64,000 bases of DNA, taken from assembly GCF_009363555.1 (NCBI RefSeq), contig NZ_CP045372.1, positions 992,001 through 1,056,000 of the forward strand, in the 5' to 3' direction. Each line of letters begins with the position of its first letter. Positions within the stretch are counted from its first letter, which is position 1. Below the pieces are notes generated by a model. The model saw nothing but the letters and a program-made list of their open reading frames with translations. It was not told the DNA's origin and made no database searches. Of the stretch, positions 29,882-38,564 are shown piece after piece. A program made the position numbers and the translations under genes. The stretch comes from Sulfitobacter sp. THAF37 (lineage in GTDB: Bacteria > Pseudomonadota > Alphaproteobacteria > Rhodobacterales > Rhodobacteraceae).

Positions 29882-30462
29882 TAGTCTTCTCCCTCAGCAG
29901 ACCCGTCTTCGGTCTGAACTTCATCGAAATCTTGTTCGTTCAACGCACCAGCCGCCTTGCGCTGGCGCAGCATTTCCTTGATCAGCTCGTCGGTCAAAAC
30001 CAGCTTGGCATCAGACAGCCAGCTGAAATCGAGCCCGATGGTACCTTCGTCGACGTTGATCAGGACCTCGTTGCCCTCGACCCCGGCCAGTTCGCCCTTG
30101 AAACGGCGGCGTCCGTCGATCAGCTCGTCCGTCTCCAGCTTGGCCTCGTAGCCTTCGAACATGTCGAAATCCTTGAGCCGCGTCAGCGGGCGGTCGATGC
30201 CGGGGCTGGAGACCTCAAGCGTGTATTCATCCAGAATCGGGTCCTCGACATCCAGAACGGTGCCGATGGCCTGATTGATCAGCGCGAGGTCATCCACCTC
30301 GATCCCGCCTTCGGGCTTGTCGGCCATGACCTGAAGGGTCGTGTTCTTGCCCGACATCAGGCGCACACGCACCAGCTCAAACCCCATGTCCTCGATCACC
30401 GGGGTGATGATCTCGGCCATGCGGCGGTCAATGGCGGCTTTTGCTATCAGATCGTTGGACAT
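29881..30462 (-). CDS. rimP: Ribosome maturation factor RimP
   Basis: 193 residues from the ATG at 30462, with AGGAA four bases upstream; a longer ORF to 30591 has no such site and would run through the leader terminator. Typical RimP sequence: [35 protein letters not shown] and [11 protein letters not shown]. RimP helps 30S subunit assembly. First gene of the rimP-nusA-ylxR-infB operon. Confidence 0.95.
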   Translation of the reverse strand: MSNDLIAKAAIDRRMAEIITPVIEDMGFELVRVRLMSGKNTTLQVMADKPEGGIEVDDLALINQAIGTVLDVEDPILDEYTLEVSSPGIDRPLTRLKDFDMFEGYEAKLETDELIDGRRRFKGELAGVEGNEVLINVDEGTIGLDFSWLSDAKLVLTDELIKEMLRQRKAAGALNEQDFDEVQTEDGSAEGED

Positions 30463-30477
30463 GGTTCCTTCAGGCAC

Positions 30478-30500
30478 AAAAAAACGGGCGCGCGGCCCGT
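30478..30500 (-). terminator. Intrinsic terminator inside the rimP operon leader (probable attenuator)
   Basis: On the minus strand ACGGGC (30500-30495), loop CGCGC, GCCCGT (30489-30484) and then six more T (30483-30478): a textbook intrinsic terminator. It ends 15 bases before the rimP ATG and lies downstream of the promoter at 30555-30583, so it would end transcription before the operon unless bypassed. The leader also has GGCGCG near 30539, which could pair with CGCGCC in the terminator arm as an anti-terminator. Confidence 0.7.
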
Positions 30501-30554
30501 GTTCAAGATCGGTGGAGCGTTTGGTGTGGACCCTAACGCGCCGCTGTTGAAGAC

Positions 30555-30583
30555 CATATACGCCTGCTTGCGGCCAATCGCAA
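30555..30583 (-). promoter_or_regulatory. Sigma-70 type promoter for the rimP-nusA-ylxR-infB operon
   Basis: Minus-strand TTGCGA (30583-30578) and TATATG (30560-30555) are separated by 17 bases. The start of transcription would be near 30548, giving a leader of about 85 nt before rimP. It begins right after the stop of the upstream gene (30598). No initiator tRNA gene is present here, unlike the E. coli metY-rimP arrangement. Confidence 0.5.
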
Positions 30584-30597
30584 GGGGCCAACAGAAT

Positions 30598-31458
30598 TCA
30601 GGCAAACCACCAGCGTTCCGCCGCACGCAGGTTGTCCAGCGGACGCAGGGCGCTGACCTGCGTGGGTTGCGCAACCGCGGCGCTGACGGCCTGAACCGGC
30701 TGACGCGTGTCGGGCATCAGATGAATATCCGGCAAGCCGGACAGCCCCCCCGCATCTGTGATATCCACCGCGTCCACCATGTATTCGCTCAGTGCCTGGC
30801 CGCGCACGGATTCAGAGGGGATCGAGGTCAGCTCGACTTCGTCGAACCAGCCGGCGGTGCCGTCGCGGTAATGGCTCGCGACCCGGGTGGCCAGCACCTG
30901 TTGACCCGGCCAAAACCGGCGCATCCGGTAAAGCCCGGTGCCGATGCCCGCATCCAGCGCATGGGCGGGCCGGATCACGTATTCCGGACCGGACAGCAAC
31001 ATTGGCAAACCGACGTTGGGCCGCTCCAGCGTGATTCTCAGTCGGTCGGCGCCGGGCGCGCTGATCTCGCCCGCCACGCGCCCCCGCAGGCTGGCAACAG
31101 CATCCGCAGCCGTAAAGGCGGCGCCGTCATGAAACGGCACACCGGGCCGCAGGTCGAAGTCCCAGATTCGCGCATCGGCGGAGGCCTTCCAGCCCAGCGC
31201 GAGTTCCGCCCGCAGGGTGCCGTCGGCGGCAACTTCGGTCAGGGTGTCGTAGATCAACCCCTGCCGGGCCACCTGCATGAACAATCCGTCACCCTGCACC
31301 CATGAATCGCTTCGTGCCCCGCCGGAAAGCGCCATCCGCAACCGCCCTCCGCGCGCCGGAACGCCCGCCGCGCCGACGCCCGTGGCCGCCAGCAACGCCA
31401 CCGCCGCCGCGCTGGAAAACACCGCCCGGCGGTCAAGGAGAGGCGACCGGCGGCTCAT
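30598..31458 (-). CDS. Short solute-binding protein of the peptide/nickel ABC family (SBP_bac_5-like), lacking its usual C-terminal half
   Basis: 286 residues, where family members are usually about 500-540. Residues 9-33 (LDRRAVFSSAAAVALLAATG and on) form a twin-arginine-like signal. The recognisable part is the N-terminal lobe: GRLRMALSGGARSDSW, LIYDTLTEVAADGTLRAELA, WDFDLRPGVPFHDGAAFTAA. The C-terminal lobe is short and ends in LRAAERWWFA. No permease or ATPase genes are adjacent. The frame is clean, so it is either a stable short variant or a remnant. It overlaps pip by 4 bases. Confidence 0.7.
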   Translation of the reverse strand: MSRRSPLLDRRAVFSSAAAVALLAATGVGAAGVPARGGRLRMALSGGARSDSWVQGDGLFMQVARQGLIYDTLTEVAADGTLRAELALGWKASADARIWDFDLRPGVPFHDGAAFTAADAVASLRGRVAGEISAPGADRLRITLERPNVGLPMLLSGPEYVIRPAHALDAGIGTGLYRMRRFWPGQQVLATRVASHYRDGTAGWFDEVELTSIPSESVRGQALSEYMVDAVDITDAGGLSGLPDIHLMPDTRQPVQAVSAAVAQPTQVSALRPLDNLRAAERWWFA

Positions 31459-32426
31459 CTGCTGGCGATCCTGTCCATCGTGCGCACCAGTTCCGCGCTG
31501 ATCCCCGGTTCGGAAAGCGCATGCCCCGCGTTGCGCACCATCGTCAGCTCGCAGGCGGGCCAGCGGGACGCGATGCGATGGGCGCTGACGGGCGGGCAGA
31601 TCATGTCGTACCGCCCCTGAACGATGGTTCCGGGGATATGGGCAATGCGCGGCATGTGTTCGATGATCTGGCCGTCGAACTCAAGAAACCCGCCATTGGT
31701 AAAGTAATGATTCTCCAGTCGCGAGAAAGCACGGGCGTAGTCCGAAGGCCCTTCGTGCGCGGCGCCGGATGAGTGGATGGAGGCCAGCGCATTCTCCCAG
31801 GCCGCCCAGGCGCGGCCGAACCGCTGCTCCGTCGGCAAATCGCCCGAGAACAGACGCCGGTGATAAGCCGCGATCAGATCGCGCTGTTCCTCTTTCGGGA
31901 TCAGCGACACGAACCGGTCCCAGACCTCCGGCCAGAATTTCCCGGCACCGCCGCCATAAAACCAGTCCAGCTCTGCCTGCGTCATCAGGAATACGCCGCG
32001 CAGCACCAGTTGCCGCACCGCGTCAGGATGGGTCTGGGCATAAACCAGCGCCAGCGTCGCCCCCCAGGACCCGCCAAAGACGATCCAACTGTCGATCTTC
32101 AGCGCGGTGCGAATCAGCTCGATGTCGGCAACGAGGTGCCACGTGGTGTTGTCCGTGACACTCGCATGAGGCCGCGACCGCCCGCAGCCGCGCTGATCAA
32201 ACAGAATCACCCGGTAGACGGAGGGATCGAAATAGCGCCGCATCGACGGGCTGCAGCCGCCGCCGGGCCCGCCGTGAAACACGACGACAGGGATACCGTC
32301 CGGGTTGCCGCATTGCTCGTAATACACCCGATGGCCCTGCCCGACCGACATCATGCCCTGATCGAACGGGTCGATCGGCGGATAAAGATACTGCGTCGCG
32401 CGCTTTTGGTCGGGAAACTTATCCAT
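31455..32426 (-). CDS. pip: Proline iminopeptidase
   Basis: 323 residues. Alpha/beta hydrolase of the peptidase S33 group: FHGGPGGGCSP (50-60, oxyanion region), LFDQRGCGRSRPHA (75-88) and nucleophile Ser120 in FGGSWGATLAL; the late NAGHALSEPG carries the catalytic His. It removes N-terminal proline from peptides in the cytosol. It overlaps the short solute-binding protein gene by 4 bases and diverges from ubiG, with 48 bases between starts. Confidence 0.92.
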   Translation of the reverse strand: MDKFPDQKRATQYLYPPIDPFDQGMMSVGQGHRVYYEQCGNPDGIPVVVFHGGPGGGCSPSMRRYFDPSVYRVILFDQRGCGRSRPHASVTDNTTWHLVADIELIRTALKIDSWIVFGGSWGATLALVYAQTHPDAVRQLVLRGVFLMTQAELDWFYGGGAGKFWPEVWDRFVSLIPKEEQRDLIAAYHRRLFSGDLPTEQRFGRAWAAWENALASIHSSGAAHEGPSDYARAFSRLENHYFTNGGFLEFDGQIIEHMPRIAHIPGTIVQGRYDMICPPVSAHRIASRWPACELTMVRNAGHALSEPGISAELVRTMDRIASR

Positions 32427-32474
32427 GAGAGACCTATATAGGGGTCAGCACCACAAGAACATAGGGAGCGGAAA

Positions 32475-33221
32475 ATGCAAACGTCTCGAACAACCGTCGA
32501 TCCGTCGGAAATCTCGAAATTCGAGGCGATGGCAGCCGAATGGTGGGACCTCAACGGCAAATTCAAGCCGTTGCACATGCTCAACCCCTGCCGTTTGGAC
32601 TATATCACCAGCCAGATTGCAGGTGAATTCGACCGGGACCTGAAGACCGACTCACCTTTCGGGGGCCTGCGCATTCTCGACATCGGCTGCGGCGGCGGCC
32701 TCCTGGCCGAACCGATGGCCCGACTCGGGGCCGATGTGGTCGGTGCCGACGCCGCCGAGGGGAACATCCCGGTCGCCCGGATCCATGCCGAGCAGTCCGG
32801 CCTTTCCATCGACTACCGCCACACCACCGCCGAGGCGCTTGCCGACGCGGGTGAAGCATTCGACGTTGTCCTGAACATGGAAGTGGTCGAACATGTCGCA
32901 TCCCCCATCGACTACCTCACCGCCTGCCACGACCTGCTGAAGCCCGGCGGCCTGCACATCTGTTCGACGATCAACCGCAACCCCAAGTCCTACGCCATGG
33001 CCATCGTCGGCGCCGAGCACATCATGCGCTGGCTGCCTAAGGGCACCCATGAATGGTCCAAATTCATCACTCCGGACGAATTGTTCGACCTGTTGCGGCA
33101 GGCGGGTCTGGAACCGGTGGACCGCAAGGGATTCGTCTTTAACCCCTTGTCGTGGTCGTGGCGACTGTCCGACAAGGATCTGAGCGTGAACTACGTGACG
33201 GCCAGCGTCAGGAAAGCTTGA
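32475..33221 (+). CDS. ubiG: Bifunctional 2-polyprenyl-6-hydroxyphenol methylase / 3-demethylubiquinol 3-O-methyltransferase
   Basis: 248 residues. The SAM-binding core [20 protein letters not shown] is preceded by [19 protein letters not shown] and LNPCRLDYI, which are diagnostic of Ubi[12 protein letters not shown] is also typical. It performs both O-methylations of ubiquinone synthesis. Good ribosome-binding site GGGAGCGG. Its 3' end overlaps the convergent MarR gene by 14 bases, so the two transcripts overlap. Confidence 0.95.
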   Translation: MQTSRTTVDPSEISKFEAMAAEWWDLNGKFKPLHMLNPCRLDYITSQIAGEFDRDLKTDSPFGGLRILDIGCGGGLLAEPMARLGADVVGADAAEGNIPVARIHAEQSGLSIDYRHTTAEALADAGEAFDVVLNMEVVEHVASPIDYLTACHDLLKPGGLHICSTINRNPKSYAMAIVGAEHIMRWLPKGTHEWSKFITPDELFDLLRQAGLEPVDRKGFVFNPLSWSWRLSDKDLSVNYVTASVRKA

Positions 33222-33642
33222 TCCGGATTTCACGCAGAATCGGCAGGGCCGCGCGGGTCTGGTTTTCGCCCAGGCTTTCCACCACCTCGTTGATCATAGG
33301 GGCAATGGCCGCGACCGCATCGTCGCGCGCCTGACGGCCTGCCGGGCTGATCGCGACCATCTTGCGGCGGGCATCGTCCCAGTCGGGCCGGATGTGGACA
33401 TATCCCGACCATTCCAGCTTTGTCAGTGTATTGGTCATTGCTCCGCGCGTTACGCCAAAGCGTTCCGCCAGTCGCGCGGGGCTGCTTTCATCGCCATGCC
33501 AGGCCAGGTGATTGAGCACGGAGAAATGAGAAATCTCCATCCCCTTCGGCAGGACCCGGGTCAGACGGCTGCGCACGGCGTGATCCGCTGCCAGCAGTTC
33601 GCTGAACAGCATGATCGCAATTGTCTGACTGTCATCGCTCAT
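33208..33642 (-). CDS. MarR-family transcriptional regulator
   Basis: 144 residues with a winged-helix DNA-binding core: [40 protein letters not shown] and [20 protein letters not shown] (the DxR(R)xxxxxLT wing). Dimeric repressors of this kind often respond to small aromatic or phenolic molecules. It sits upstream of nothing obvious on its strand and follows the nitrilase-like gene (12-base gap). It is the only classical DNA-binding regulator I found in the window. Confidence 0.85.
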   Translation of the reverse strand: MSDDSQTIAIMLFSELLAADHAVRSRLTRVLPKGMEISHFSVLNHLAWHGDESSPARLAERFGVTRGAMTNTLTKLEWSGYVHIRPDWDDARRKMVAISPAGRQARDDAVAAIAPMINEVVESLGENQTRAALPILREIRIKLS

Positions 33643-33654
33643 CCATTGACCCGG

Positions 33655-34500
33655 TCAAGAGTTCACTTGAGGCGGGTCAAAGTCCCGCGCGTTCGTCAGG
33701 CTGGGTACCTTTCCCCGCGCCCTGTCGACATCATCCATATCCAGGGTGAAATTGTAAACGCCGGGTGCGACGCCCGCATCCAGCAGCACCTCGCCCCACG
33801 GCGAGACGACAAGGGAATGACCGTAACAGTCACGGGTCTTGTGCGCGGCGCTCGCGTGGGTGCCGGTCTGAGCGGGAGCGATCACGAAACACCCCGTCTC
33901 GATGGCGCGCGCGCGCAGCAACGCGTGCCAGTGGGCCGCCCCCGTCACCGGAGAGAACGCCGCAGGCACCGTAACGATCCGGGCACCGGCCCGCGCCAGC
34001 GCATTGTAGAGCAGCGGAAACCGCACGTCGTAACAGACGCTCATCCCGATGCGACCGAACGGCGTATCGGCAACCACCGCCTGCGCGCCCGGCCTGTAAC
34101 CGGCGGATTCGCGGTAGGTCTCCGTCTCGTTGATCTGCACGTCGAACATGTGGATTTTGTCGTAGCGCGCCACGATCTCGCCCTTGGGGTCGATCAGGAA
34201 GGACCGGTTGGCAAAGCGGCCATCGGCATCCCCGGTCTTCAACCCGAGCGAGCCGAGCAGCAGCCAGACGCCCGCCTCCGCCGCCGCCTTCCGCAATGCG
34301 GCGAGCGTGATGTCGTCCGTTTCGTGCATCAGCACGTCTTGCTGGTGCGCCCTGCTGGTGGAAACGCAGTTCGTCACCTCCGGAGTCAGGATGAACTCTG
34401 CCCCCGCGGCAACGGCTTCGCCAAACATGGCCAATGTTTGCCCAAGATTGCCGCTGGGGTCGTCCGAGACGTTAAGCTGCAGGATCGCGCCCTTCATCAT
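33655..34500 (-). CDS. Carbon-nitrogen hydrolase, Nit2-like omega-amidase candidate
   Basis: 281 residues. The catalytic triad of the nitrilase superfamily is visible: Glu in EFILTPEVTN, Lys in YDKIHMFDV, and Cys in MSVCYDVRFPLLYN. The overall pattern and length resemble Nit1/Nit2-type amidases that clean up damaged or deaminated small molecules such as alpha-ketoglutaramate or deaminated glutathione. Its start overlaps the grxC stop (ATGA), and a glutathione-linked neighbour (glutaredoxin) fits the deaminated-glutathione amidase idea (inference). Confidence 0.85.
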   Translation of the reverse strand: MMKGAILQLNVSDDPSGNLGQTLAMFGEAVAAGAEFILTPEVTNCVSTSRAHQQDVLMHETDDITLAALRKAAAEAGVWLLLGSLGLKTGDADGRFANRSFLIDPKGEIVARYDKIHMFDVQINETETYRESAGYRPGAQAVVADTPFGRIGMSVCYDVRFPLLYNALARAGARIVTVPAAFSPVTGAAHWHALLRARAIETGCFVIAPAQTGTHASAAHKTRDCYGHSLVVSPWGEVLLDAGVAPGVYNFTLDMDDVDRARGKVPSLTNARDFDPPQVNS

Positions 34501-34754
34501 GCGGCCAACATGCCATCCAGCTTACCCTCGCGCTCCAGCGCATAAAGCTCATCGCACCCGCCAACGTGGGTGTCCTCGATGAAAATCTGCGGCACGGTTC
34601 GGCTGCCGTTCGCCCGCTCGATCATCTCGGGCTTGCGGTCCGGATTGGCCAACACGTCCACCTCGGAAAAGCTGACGCCCTTCTGGGTCAGCAACCGCTT
34701 GGCCGCGTGGCAGAAGCCGCAAAGCGGCGATGTATAGATCTCGACAGATTTCAT
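34497..34754 (-). CDS. grxC: Glutaredoxin 3
   Basis: 85 residues, the usual Grx3 size. The dithiol active site is CGFC (residues 12-15) in YTSPLCGFCHAAKRLL; the glutathione-binding TVPQIFIEDTHVGGCDEL completes the fold. It reduces disulfides using glutathione in the cytosol. It follows comF and is coupled to the nitrilase-like gene. Most Grx3 have CPYC, so CGFC is a mild variation that is common in alphaproteobacteria. Confidence 0.92.
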   Translation of the reverse strand: MKSVEIYTSPLCGFCHAAKRLLTQKGVSFSEVDVLANPDRKPEMIERANGSRTVPQIFIEDTHVGGCDELYALEREGKLDGMLAA

Positions 34755-34794
34755 GTCTGGCCCTTTCTCAACAAAATAGGTGCTTGAGCCTGAC

Positions 34795-35529
34795 TTAAGT
34801 GTCTTTGACCACGCGCGCCAGTGTTACCACACATACCTGACCGGACCCGGCGGCCAGACAGGCCGCTGTCGCGGCGGCCAGAGTGGCGCCCGAGGTCATG
34901 ACGTCGTCGACCAGCAGAACAGGGCGCGACCGCACCATCGTACGCCGCGCGGGGTTCAGGCGAATGGCGTCCTGCAGCGCGTCAAACCGCGCCTCCCGCC
35001 CCAGCCCGTCCAGCGATGGCGTTGCGCGGTGACGTTGCAACAGGTCGGGACACCAGGTTCGAGCGGACTCTCGGGCAATCGCGCGGGCCAGCAGGGCGGA
35101 CTGGTTGTAGCGGCGCGATGCCATGCGACGCCAATGCAGCGGAACCGGCACAATCAGCGTGTCCTCCCGCAAGAGCGGTTGGGCCGCCGCTGCCATCCAG
35201 CAGCCTGCTGGCCGCGCGATCTCCTGCCGGTCGCCATGTTTAAGCGCCAGAACCAGCCTGCGGCCGGTATCCGCGTACAGCACCGCGGCCCGGCCCTGCG
35301 CCCAGGGTCGCGGGCTTTGCAGGCAGGCGTCACAGGCAAGCACATCAGTCCCGGCCATCCCCGGAAGCGGCGCCCCACACATGTCGCAGATCGTGCTCCC
35401 GATGAATGCGACGCCGCGCCAGCATGGGCCGCACAGGCCATAGTCACTGCCAACCACATCGCCGCAGGACAGACAGCGGGCCGGATAGACAGCGTTCAAC
35501 CCGGTTTGCAGTCTCTCCAACAACGGCAT
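34795..35529 (-). CDS. ComF family phosphoribosyltransferase-like protein
   Basis: 244 residues from the ATG at 35529. A longer ORF to 35613 would overlap the divergent methyltransferase gene, so I use the internal start. An N-terminal zinc region has cysteine pairs (CLSC from residue 19, CGPC, CDMC, CDAC), and the C-terminal PRPP-binding loop is VLLVDDVMTSGATL. ComF is linked to DNA uptake competence in some bacteria, but the biochemical role is uncertain. It is the upstream gene of the comF-grxC-nitrilase run. Confidence 0.85.
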   Translation of the reverse strand: MPLLERLQTGLNAVYPARCLSCGDVVGSDYGLCGPCWRGVAFIGSTICDMCGAPLPGMAGTDVLACDACLQSPRPWAQGRAAVLYADTGRRLVLALKHGDRQEIARPAGCWMAAAAQPLLREDTLIVPVPLHWRRMASRRYNQSALLARAIARESARTWCPDLLQRHRATPSLDGLGREARFDALQDAIRLNPARRTMVRSRPVLLVDDVMTSGATLAAATAACLAAGSGQVCVVTLARVVKDT

Positions 35530-35540
35530 ATTGGTCCCCC

Positions 35541-36359
35541 ATGACCACCCCGGCCCCCCTGACCGACCAGATCGCATTGGAATTCCGCCGCGCACGCGCG
35601 CAGCCGGAGGCACTGTTCCTGCACCAGCAGGCCATAGACGAGATCCAGGATCGGCTCGCGATGGTTAACAAGTCGTTTACCGACGCCGCCGTGGTCACGG
35701 ATTTTCCCGGTGTGTGGGCCGCTGCCTTCCCCGACGCAGCAGTTGCACCTGTGACCGATACACTGCCCTTTGGCGTACAGGCGCATGACCTGGTGATGCA
35801 CGCCATGGCGCTGCACTGGACAAACGATCCGGTCGGCCAGCTGGTTCAGTGCCGCCGCGCGCTGCGGCCCGATGGGCTGTTCATAGGCGCCGCTTTCGGC
35901 GGACAGACACTGCAGGAACTGCGGGCCTGTCTGGGGCAGGCGGAGGTTGCGGTGACAGGCGGGATATCCCCGCGTGTCGCCCCGATGGGCGAATTGCGCG
36001 ACATGGGTGGGCTGCTCCAACGGGCGGGCTTTGCACTGCCGGTGGCGGATTCGGTCCCCCTGACGGTGTCGTATCGCGACGCCTGGGCCCTGATGCGCGA
36101 CCTGCGGGCGATGGGCGAGGCCAACGCGCTGCACGCGCGGTTGCGCACGCCCACCGCCCGCAGCGTCCTGAACGCTGCCGCAGACCTGTATCAGACCCAT
36201 TTCAACGATGGCGAAGGCCGGGTTCTGGCCACGTTCGAGCTGGTCTTTCTGACCGGCTGGGCACCCGATGACAGCCAGCAGAAACCGCTCCGTCCAGGGT
36301 CGGCCCAGCAAAGGCTGGCGGATGCGCTGAACACGGATGAGACAAAGTTGCGCAATTGA
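35541..36359 (+). CDS. Class I SAM-dependent methyltransferase-like protein (BioC/NDUFAF5-like)
   Basis: 272 residues from the ATG at 35541, 11 bases from the comF start on the other strand. The protein resembles the BioC-like family: FLHQQAIDEIQDRLAMVNKSF, LPFGVQAHDLVMHAMALHW, CRRALRPDGLFIGAAFGGQT and GELRDMGGLLQRAGFALPVA. The canonical glycine-rich SAM motif after the N-terminus is weak here, as in NDUFAF5, a hydroxylase of a complex I subunit in mitochondria. So a methyltransferase reaction should not be assumed. It is 52 bases before hemH. Confidence 0.75.
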   Translation: MTTPAPLTDQIALEFRRARAQPEALFLHQQAIDEIQDRLAMVNKSFTDAAVVTDFPGVWAAAFPDAAVAPVTDTLPFGVQAHDLVMHAMALHWTNDPVGQLVQCRRALRPDGLFIGAAFGGQTLQELRACLGQAEVAVTGGISPRVAPMGELRDMGGLLQRAGFALPVADSVPLTVSYRDAWALMRDLRAMGEANALHARLRTPTARSVLNAAADLYQTHFNDGEGRVLATFELVFLTGWAPDDSQQKPLRPGSAQQRLADALNTDETKLRN

Positions 36360-36411
36360 CCCTGCGGGAAATCCGGGTATTTCAGCACAATACGTTGACC
36401 AAGGACAGATC

Positions 36412-37458
36412 ATGCAAGCCGCGCGCCCGCCACATGCCAACGCCGACCACCCCGCTGTTCCAAAGGAACGTGTCGGCGTTCTGCTGGCCAATCTCGGCAC
36501 GCCGGACAATTACGACTACTGGTCGATGCGCCGTTACCTGGGCGAATTCCTGTCGGATCGCCGGGTGATCGACTACTCTCCCTGGCTGTGGCAACCGCTG
36601 CTGCAACTCGTCATCCTCAGCAAGCGCCCCTTCTCCAGCGGTGCCGCGTACAAGAGCATCTGGAACGAAGAGGCCGGGGAAAGCCCGCTGATGACCATCA
36701 CCAAGGCGCAGACCGCCAAGATGGAAGCGGTGCTGAAGGCGCGCTACGGCGACGATGTCATGGTCGATTACTGCATGCGGTACGGCAATCCATCGACGCA
36801 GTCCAAAGTCGCCGCGATGACGAAGGCGGGCTGTACCAGGATCCTGTTCTTCCCGTTATACCCGCAGTACGCCGGGGCAACCTCCGCGACGGCCTGCGAC
36901 GCATTCTTTGCCGCGCTGGGCAAGGAAAAATGGCAACCCATCGCGCGGGTGGTGGAGCCCTATTTCGACCGTCCCGACTATATCGAGGCATTGGCCCAAT
37001 CCATCGAACGTGCCTATGCTGCCGCCTCGAAGCGCCCCGATATCCTCATCTGCTCGTACCACGGGCTGCCGATCCGCTACCTGATGGAGGGCGACCCCTA
37101 CCACTGCCAGTGTCAGAAGACGACGCGCCTGCTGAAAGAGCGGCTGGGCTGGGACGACACCCGAATCATGACGACGTTCCAATCGAAATTCGGCCCCGAA
37201 GAATGGCTGCAACCCTACACGGTTGAGGAAGTCGCAAGGCAGGCGGAAGCGGGCAACAAGACCATCGCCGTCTGCGCGCCCGCCTTTTCGGCCGACTGCA
37301 TAGAGACGCTGGAAGAGATCAACGAAGAGATCAGGGAAAGTTTCGAGGCCGCGGGGGGAGAGGATTTTACCTATATCCCCTGCCTTAACGACGACGACGC
37401 CCATATCGACGCATTGTCGAACGCCGTTCAGGAGAACCTGAAGGGTTGGCTGGACTGA
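36412..37458 (+). CDS. hemH: Ferrochelatase
   Basis: 348 residues from the ATG at 36412 (AAGGACAG precedes it); an ORF start at 36337 overlaps the preceding gene. GVLLANLGTPD, the FLSDRRVID turn, LYPQYAGATSATACDAF, CSYHGLPIRYL with the catalytic His, and PAFSADCIETLEEINEEIRE with the catalytic Glu are all present. It inserts Fe2+ into protoporphyrin IX, the last step of heme synthesis. A bidirectional terminator follows at 37509. Confidence 0.96.
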   Translation: MQAARPPHANADHPAVPKERVGVLLANLGTPDNYDYWSMRRYLGEFLSDRRVIDYSPWLWQPLLQLVILSKRPFSSGAAYKSIWNEEAGESPLMTITKAQTAKMEAVLKARYGDDVMVDYCMRYGNPSTQSKVAAMTKAGCTRILFFPLYPQYAGATSATACDAFFAALGKEKWQPIARVVEPYFDRPDYIEALAQSIERAYAAASKRPDILICSYHGLPIRYLMEGDPYHCQCQKTTRLLKERLGWDDTRIMTTFQSKFGPEEWLQPYTVEEVARQAEAGNKTIAVCAPAFSADCIETLEEINEEIRESFEAAGGEDFTYIPCLNDDDAHIDALSNAVQENLKGWLD

Positions 37459-37508
37459 CCGGCTGAAGCTCCGTCAACCGACGCCAGAAATCTCGTAGTT
37501 CGGGCAAC

Positions 37509-37538
37509 AAAAAAGGCGGTGTAGAACACCGCCTTTTT
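37509..37538. terminator. Bidirectional intrinsic terminator between hemH and the 60-residue gene
   Basis: Six A, GGCGGTG (37515-37521), loop TAGAA, CACCGCC (37527-37533), five T. Read in either direction it gives a 7-bp GC-rich stem followed by a T-run, ending both convergent units. Confidence 0.9.
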
Positions 37539-37559
37539 CGATTTGGTCGTCGCTTTGAC

Positions 37560-37742
37560 TTAGTCAGCTGCGACTGCAGCAGCCACAACGGCCAGCAGGA
37601 TCAGCGGAACCAGAACACCGGAGGAAGAAGAAGTTGCTTCTTCAACGATGACGGGCGCTTCAACGATCGGCTCTGCCAGCGAACCGGCGTATGCAGTCGA
37701 AGCAGCAGCTGTCAGAGCAGCGGCGAGAACGAGTTTTTTCAT
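37560..37742 (-). CDS. Small exported or membrane protein, 60 residues
   Basis: The ATG at 37742 has GGAGG 7 bases upstream and the ORF has a clean signal-like N-terminus (MKKLVLAAALTAAASTAYAG), a short Ser-rich segment (EATSSSSG) and a C-terminal hydrophobic stretch GVLVPLILLAVVAAAVAAD. Longer upstream ORF starts lack a ribosome-binding site. I recall similar small proteins labelled 'ferrochelatase' in related genomes because they neighbour hemH, but it has no ferrochelatase domain. It is likely an inner-membrane or periplasmic peptide of unknown function. Confidence 0.75.
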   Translation of the reverse strand: MKKLVLAAALTAAASTAYAGSLAEPIVEAPVIVEEATSSSSGVLVPLILLAVVAAAVAAD

Positions 37743-37883
37743 AGTATAACCTCCAGAAAAGGCGTGTTGCACAGATATGCAAACACGCACCCAAGACTTA
37801 CCTCGTAAAACTTTGTAAACAGCATAACCGTGGGATTGCAAACCCGGATTCCGTTTCACCGCTCTACATGCCGGGAAATGTCG

Positions 37884-38495
37884 TCAAATAAGCAACACCT
37901 GCGTGCCCACCTTGGCCATCTCGTACAGCTCTTCGATGTGCTGGTTATAGAGGCCGATGCACCCGTTGGAAGACTTGCGTCCGATCTTGCGCGTGTCGTG
38001 CGTGCCGTGAATGCGGTAGTAAGTCCAGCTGAGGTGCAGCGCGCGGGTGCCCAGCGGGTTGTCTGGGCCGGGGCCGACATAGTCGGGCCACTCCGGGTTG
38101 CGCTCTTTCATCGACGGTGTCGGACGCCAGTCGGGTTCGGGGTCCTTCAATGTCACCCGCGTACGGCCACGACGGGTCAGATCCTCTGTCAGCGGCACGG
38201 AGGACGGGTACAATTTGTAGATGCTCTGGTCTTCTGACCAGAAATGCACCGCGCGGCTGTCGATATCGACCAGAATCGCGCCGTTCCGGGTGTTGTCGAA
38301 ATAGGGCTGCCAATCCAGCATCCGAAAGCTCGAAATATTCCGACGCACAGACTCGTTCAGGTCGCGTTCGGTCTGGGTCGTCGCCGGCGAGTTGAGGCCG
38401 GTCGTGGACTGGGCGAGGGCGGGGGCGGCAATCATCGCTGCGGAACCCGCAAGGAACGCGCGACGGCTACCGAATTTGTTGTGCTTGTCGGACAT
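37884..38495 (-). CDS. L,D-transpeptidase (YkuD), Tat-exported
   Basis: 203 residues from the ATG at 38495, with GGAG 8 bases upstream. SRRAFLAGSAAMIAAPALAQ (10-29) is a twin-arginine signal with an AxA-like cleavage site. The catalytic YkuD motif is HGTHDTRKIGRKSSNGCIGL, with the Cys nucleophile near residue 184. It forms 3-3 peptide cross-links in peptidoglycan or attaches proteins to it. It has its own promoter at 38536-38564 and is divergent from the CAP-domain gene. Confidence 0.88.
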   Translation of the reverse strand: MSDKHNKFGSRRAFLAGSAAMIAAPALAQSTTGLNSPATTQTERDLNESVRRNISSFRMLDWQPYFDNTRNGAILVDIDSRAVHFWSEDQSIYKLYPSSVPLTEDLTRRGRTRVTLKDPEPDWRPTPSMKERNPEWPDYVGPGPDNPLGTRALHLSWTYYRIHGTHDTRKIGRKSSNGCIGLYNQHIEELYEMAKVGTQVLLI

Positions 38496-38535
38496 TATCA
38501 TGTCTCCATCAGAAAGCATTTAGGGAATTGTCCAA

Positions 38536-38564
38536 GATATATGACCCAACAGTCTCAGTATCAA
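38536..38564 (-). promoter_or_regulatory. Sigma-70 type promoter for the L,D-transpeptidase gene
   Basis: Minus-strand TTGATA (38564-38559), 17 bases, TATATC (38541-38536). The transcript would start about 12 bases upstream of an in-frame alternative ATG at 38519 and about 35 bases before the chosen start. Confidence 0.5.

Noticed and set aside
30478..30600. Initiator tRNA (metY) before rimP
   Set aside because: I looked for a cloverleaf because E. coli has one there, but the region holds only a promoter and a terminator hairpin.
32427..32474. Heat-shock-type promoter between pip and ubiG
   Set aside because: CTTGTG and CCCCTATAT are present on the minus strand but the spacing (about 7 bases) is too short for RpoH.
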